A DNA stretch of 64,000 bases, taken from NCBI GenBank assembly GCA_964415365.1, contig CAYPYW010000006.1:33146-97145 (forward strand). The letters are read 5' to 3'. Source of the DNA: Hydromicrobium sp964415365. Lineage in GTDB: Bacteria; Actinomycetota; Humimicrobiia; Humimicrobiales; Humimicrobiaceae. This document shows, piece after piece, positions 61,923 to 64,000 of the stretch. Made by a program: the position numbers and the translations under genes. The notes under the pieces were generated by a model that saw nothing but the letters and a program-made list of their open reading frames with translations, was not told where the DNA came from and did not search any database. The first letter of the stretch is position 1; every line of letters begins with the position of its first letter.

Positions 61923-62651
61923 ATGATAAAAAGGGTAGATGGCAGAAAAGAAGATGAAATAAGGAACATAAAGATAACAAGGAATTATATATCACACAGC
62001 GAAGGTTCGGTTTTTATTGAGATGGGGAAGACCAGGATAGTGTGCACAGCTACTGCAGAAGATAAAGTTCCAAAGTTTCTGGCGGGTAAGGGATCAGGCT
62101 GGATTACAGCTGAGTATGATATGATCCCGGGTGCGGCTCCACAGAGAATCATACGGGCTCAGACTGCAGGCAGAATCAATGGGAGGACCCATGAGATCCA
62201 GAGGCTGATTGGAAGGTCGCTGCGAAGCGTTGTTGATTTGAGTAAGATTGGTGAAAAAACCATCTGGATAGATTGTGATGTAATTGAAGCAGATGGCGGA
62301 ACCAGGACTGCATCAATAACCGGCAGCTTTATTGCTCTTTTTGATTGCATGCATTCACTGATTGAGAGAAAGATTATTGAAGTAATGCCCATAGAAAACT
62401 TTTTGGCTGCGATAAGTGTGGGTATAGTCAATGGGAAAATACTTGTTGACCTCTGTTTTGAAGAGGATTCTAAGGCGCAGGTAGATATGAACGTAGTTAT
62501 GAATTCAAAGGGAGAACTGATAGAAGTGCAATCCACTGCGGAAGCTGCCCCTTTTAGCAGGGAAAACTTTGATAAAATGCTGGAGAAAGCGACTGCTGCT
62601 ATAGAAGAAATTATAGAAACTCAAAGAAAGATTTTAAGTCAGAATTTATAA
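61923..62651 (+). CDS. rph: Ribonuclease PH
   Basis: 242 residues. VDGRKEDEIRNIKITRNYISHSEGS, TARVC-like KTRIVCTATAED, GKGSGWITAEYDMIPGAAPQRI and RTHEIQRLIGRSLRSVVDLS (ending EIQRLIGRSLRSV) are the phosphorolytic exonuclease parts, with CDVIEADGGTRTASITGSFIAL the catalytic Asp region. It trims the 3' ends of tRNA precursors. AGAGGG lies upstream of the ATG. Confidence 0.95.
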   Translation: MIKRVDGRKEDEIRNIKITRNYISHSEGSVFIEMGKTRIVCTATAEDKVPKFLAGKGSGWITAEYDMIPGAAPQRIIRAQTAGRINGRTHEIQRLIGRSLRSVVDLSKIGEKTIWIDCDVIEADGGTRTASITGSFIALFDCMHSLIERKIIEVMPIENFLAAISVGIVNGKILVDLCFEEDSKAQVDMNVVMNSKGELIEVQSTAEAAPFSRENFDKMLEKATAAIEEIIETQRKILSQNL

Positions 62652-62681
62652 TTATTATTTAACTACACAGGTGCTAATCTG

Positions 62682-63278
62682 TTGCAGATAGTTATTGCTT
62701 CGAAAAATACAGGGAAAATTCGGGAAATAAAGTCATTTTTCAATGATTCACCAAAAGTACAGTGGCTCACCTTCAAAGATTTTAGAAAATTTCCGGATGT
62801 GAAAGAAAAAGAAAAAAATTTTCTTGAGAATACAAGGCTTAAAGCTCAAAGTATTTCTCTATATACAAATAAAATCACTCTTGCTGACGACTCTGGCCTG
62901 GAAGTGGATTTTTTGGAGGACAGGCCAGGTGTAAAATCATCAAGATATGCCGGAGTATATGCTACCGATAAGCAGAACAGGGACAAGTTACTTGAGGAAA
63001 TGAAGAATGCTAAACATATTTCTGAAAGAAAAGCCAGATTTGTCTGCAGCATGGTACTCTGGGATCCGGGGAAGGGTTCTATTTTTGAGACCAGGGGTGT
63101 CTGTGAGGGCCACATAGGTTTTGAGGAGAAGGGTACCGGCGGCTTTGGTTATGACTGTATTTTCATTCCATCCGGATATGATAAAACAATGGCCCAGTTG
63201 ACCCAGGATGAAAAAAATGTCATCAGCCACAGGGGTAAAGCTCTAAAGGCTGTACGTGGATTTATTGTAAATTTATAG
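62682..63278 (+). CDS. rdgB: Non-canonical purine NTP pyrophosphatase (RdgB/HAM1)
   Basis: 198 residues from a TTG start. IVIASKNTGKIREIKSFF is the nucleotide site, TLADDSGLEVDFLEDRPGVKSSRYAG the metal and phosphate site (DDSGLEV), and GTGGFGYDCIFIP and ISHRGKALKAV the base pocket. It removes dITP and XTP from nucleotide pools. It follows rph by 30 bases. Confidence 0.93.
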   Translation: MQIVIASKNTGKIREIKSFFNDSPKVQWLTFKDFRKFPDVKEKEKNFLENTRLKAQSISLYTNKITLADDSGLEVDFLEDRPGVKSSRYAGVYATDKQNRDKLLEEMKNAKHISERKARFVCSMVLWDPGKGSIFETRGVCEGHIGFEEKGTGGFGYDCIFIPSGYDKTMAQLTQDEKNVISHRGKALKAVRGFIVNL

Positions 63279-63322
63279 AATTATGATATTATTCTTTCTG
63301 CTAAAATGTTAGCTGTTATAAT

Positions 63323-63401
63323 CGGGGTGTAGCGCAGTTTGGTTTAGCGCACCTGCTTTGGGAGCAGGGGGTCGGAGGTTCAAATCCTCTCACCCCGACC
63401 A
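63323..63401 (+). tRNA. tRNA-Pro (anticodon TGG)
   Basis: CGGGGTG pairs with CACCCCG (63391-63397), the CCTGC/GCAGG anticodon stem encloses TTTGGGA (anticodon TGG), the T arm GGAGGTTCAAATCC is normal, and ACCA is encoded at 63398-63401. A TATAAT directly abuts its 5' end. Confidence 0.95.
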
Positions 63402-63407
63402 TTTCGG

Positions 63408-63484
63408 GCGGGAATAGCTCAGTTGGCTAGAGCGTCAGCCTTCCAAGCTGAAGGTCGCGGGTTCGAGACCCGTTTCCCGCTCCA
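63408..63484 (+). tRNA. tRNA-Gly (anticodon TCC)
   Basis: GCGGGAA pairs with TTCCCGC (63474-63480). The anticodon stem TCAGC/GCTGA encloses CTTCCAA (anticodon TCC). The T arm GGGTTCGAGACCC is standard and TCCA ends the molecule. Only six bases separate it from tRNA-Pro. Confidence 0.95.
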
Positions 63485-63616
63485 TTTTTATGCTTAAGGA
63501 TAGCTATTTTGAATCTGTAGCTGCTATTGACTTATAGATTGATATTAACTAAAGTATTACTCTGGCTTTAGGCGCGTAGAATTTGTCAGTATTTTTAACG
63601 ATAGATTTTAATTTGT

Positions 63617-63622
63617 TATAAT
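63617..63622 (+). promoter_or_regulatory. TATAAT -10 of the tRNA-Arg promoter
   Basis: A perfect TATAAT ends 15 bases before the mature 5' end at 63638, a normal precursor distance; the -35 is unclear. Confidence 0.4.
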
Positions 63623-63637
63623 AGTTGAATGGATCTT

Positions 63638-63693
<56 letters not shown>

Positions 63694-63714
<21 letters not shown>

Positions 63715-63885
63715 TATAAAGTTACCGTAGTTTGTAAGTGTTGATATAGCCAGACTATGTAAAATATGCCACAAGCGCATATTTTACGGGATTCGAAAAG
63801 GCGGACTGAGTCGAAGACGAGGGAGTCTGCGGCTCTGCAGCGAGCGGAGCGAGACGAAAGACCGAATCCCTCCTGGCGTACCATA
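63694..63885 (+). repeat. Exact direct repeat of the tRNA-Arg 3' end flanking a structured segment
   Basis: The 23 bases at 63694-63716 (CGAATCCC through ACCATA) recur exactly at 63863-63885, spaced 169 bases. Duplicated tRNA 3' ends are the usual mark of integration by a site-specific recombinase, but the segment between holds no gene. Inside lies an 11-base perfect hairpin (GTAAAATATGC, 63759-63769, with 63777-63787) and GGGATTCG (63788-63795), which can pair with CGAATCCC of the downstream copy (63863-63870). The middle is noticeably GC-rich. Confidence 0.75.
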
Positions 63886-63924
63886 AGTTTGAGATTGGTT
63901 GTATAATTTAGCTTAAAGGTCTAT

Positions 63925-64000
63925 GGTGAGAATAGCTCAGCTGGCAGAGCACAGGATTGTGGATCCTGGGGTCGCGGGTTCGATCCCCGTTTCTCACCCC
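63925..64000 (+). tRNA. tRNA-His (anticodon GTG), missing the last base
   Basis: The extra G at -1 (63925) faces C73 (63998), the tRNA-His identity pair; GTGAGAA pairs with TTCTCAC (63991-63997). CAGGA/TCCTG encloses TTGTGGA (anticodon GTG). The window ends on CC of the CCA tail. Confidence 0.95.

Noticed and set aside
63317..63322. TATAAT touching the 5' end of tRNA-Pro
   Set aside because: A start seven bases downstream would fall inside the mature tRNA, so it cannot be the tRNA promoter. It is probably chance or precursor-related.

Overview
The window is AT-rich bacterial chromosomal DNA with densely packed genes, mostly on the + strand, and frequent TTG and GTG starts. The order comF - csp - hpf - secA - prfB - ftsE - ftsX - M23 peptidase - ctpA - smpB - ssrA, and then murI - rph - rdgB, is the kind kept in Gram-positive (Terrabacteria) lineages. 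The run phosphohexomutase - SIS-type phosphoglucose/phosphomannose isomerase - adenosylhomocysteinase recalls Actinomycetota such as mycobacteria. My best inference is an uncultivated, deep-branching low-GC relative of Actinomycetota; the phylum is not proven by the sequence alone.

Region 1-15.2 kb is a surface-glycan and envelope locus. It holds a YbhN-type flippase-like protein, a cobalamin-type radical SAM protein, a dolichol-phosphate-mannose-synthase-like glycosyltransferase, two small SMR/EamA carrier-lipid flippase-like proteins and a DUF2723 GT-C-like membrane protein. A secreted NodB deacetylase lipoprotein and a membrane-anchored DUF11/SGNH hydrolase follow. Next comes a duplicated pair of genes, each a small four-helix membrane protein convergent with a membrane-anchored beta-propeller protein. 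Region 15.4-26 kb is a run of six glycosyltransferase genes plus a third SMR-type protein. One glycosyltransferase is fused to a methyltransferase-like domain, and two adjacent ones (GT-A and GT-B folds) share an unusual inserted domain.

Region 26.2-33.2 kb is an orphan Phd-like antitoxin and a trp operon (trpE-D-C-F-B-A, no trpG). The operon is preceded by a strong promoter, a 14-residue leader peptide with two Trp codons and an overlapping terminator hairpin, which together look like transcription attenuation. Region 33.3-36.4 kb is an island of three toxin-antitoxin pairs (RHH/PIN, AbrB/PIN, RHH/MazF), each with its own candidate operator.

Region 36.4-46.7 kb encodes enzymes for every step from fructose-6-phosphate to GDP-D-rhamnose (isomerase, mutase, guanylyltransferases, gmd, rmd), interleaved with ahcY and mtnA. 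From 46.6 kb on come housekeeping genes: comF, csp, hpf, secA, prfB with its programmed +1 frameshift, ftsEX, an EnvC-like M23 protein, ctpA, smpB and tmRNA. An ABC-F ATPase, an alpha/beta hydrolase, a methyltransferase, murI, rph and rdgB follow. The window closes with tRNA-Pro, tRNA-Gly, tRNA-Arg and tRNA-His. The 3' end of tRNA-Arg is exactly duplicated about 170 bases downstream, next to a strongly structured GC-rich segment.

Taken together, the window can make GDP-mannose and GDP-D-rhamnose, has many glycosyltransferases to use them, and has what looks like a polyprenyl-phosphate-sugar route (synthase, flippases, GT-C enzyme) to modify secreted DUF11-type or glycan substrates.
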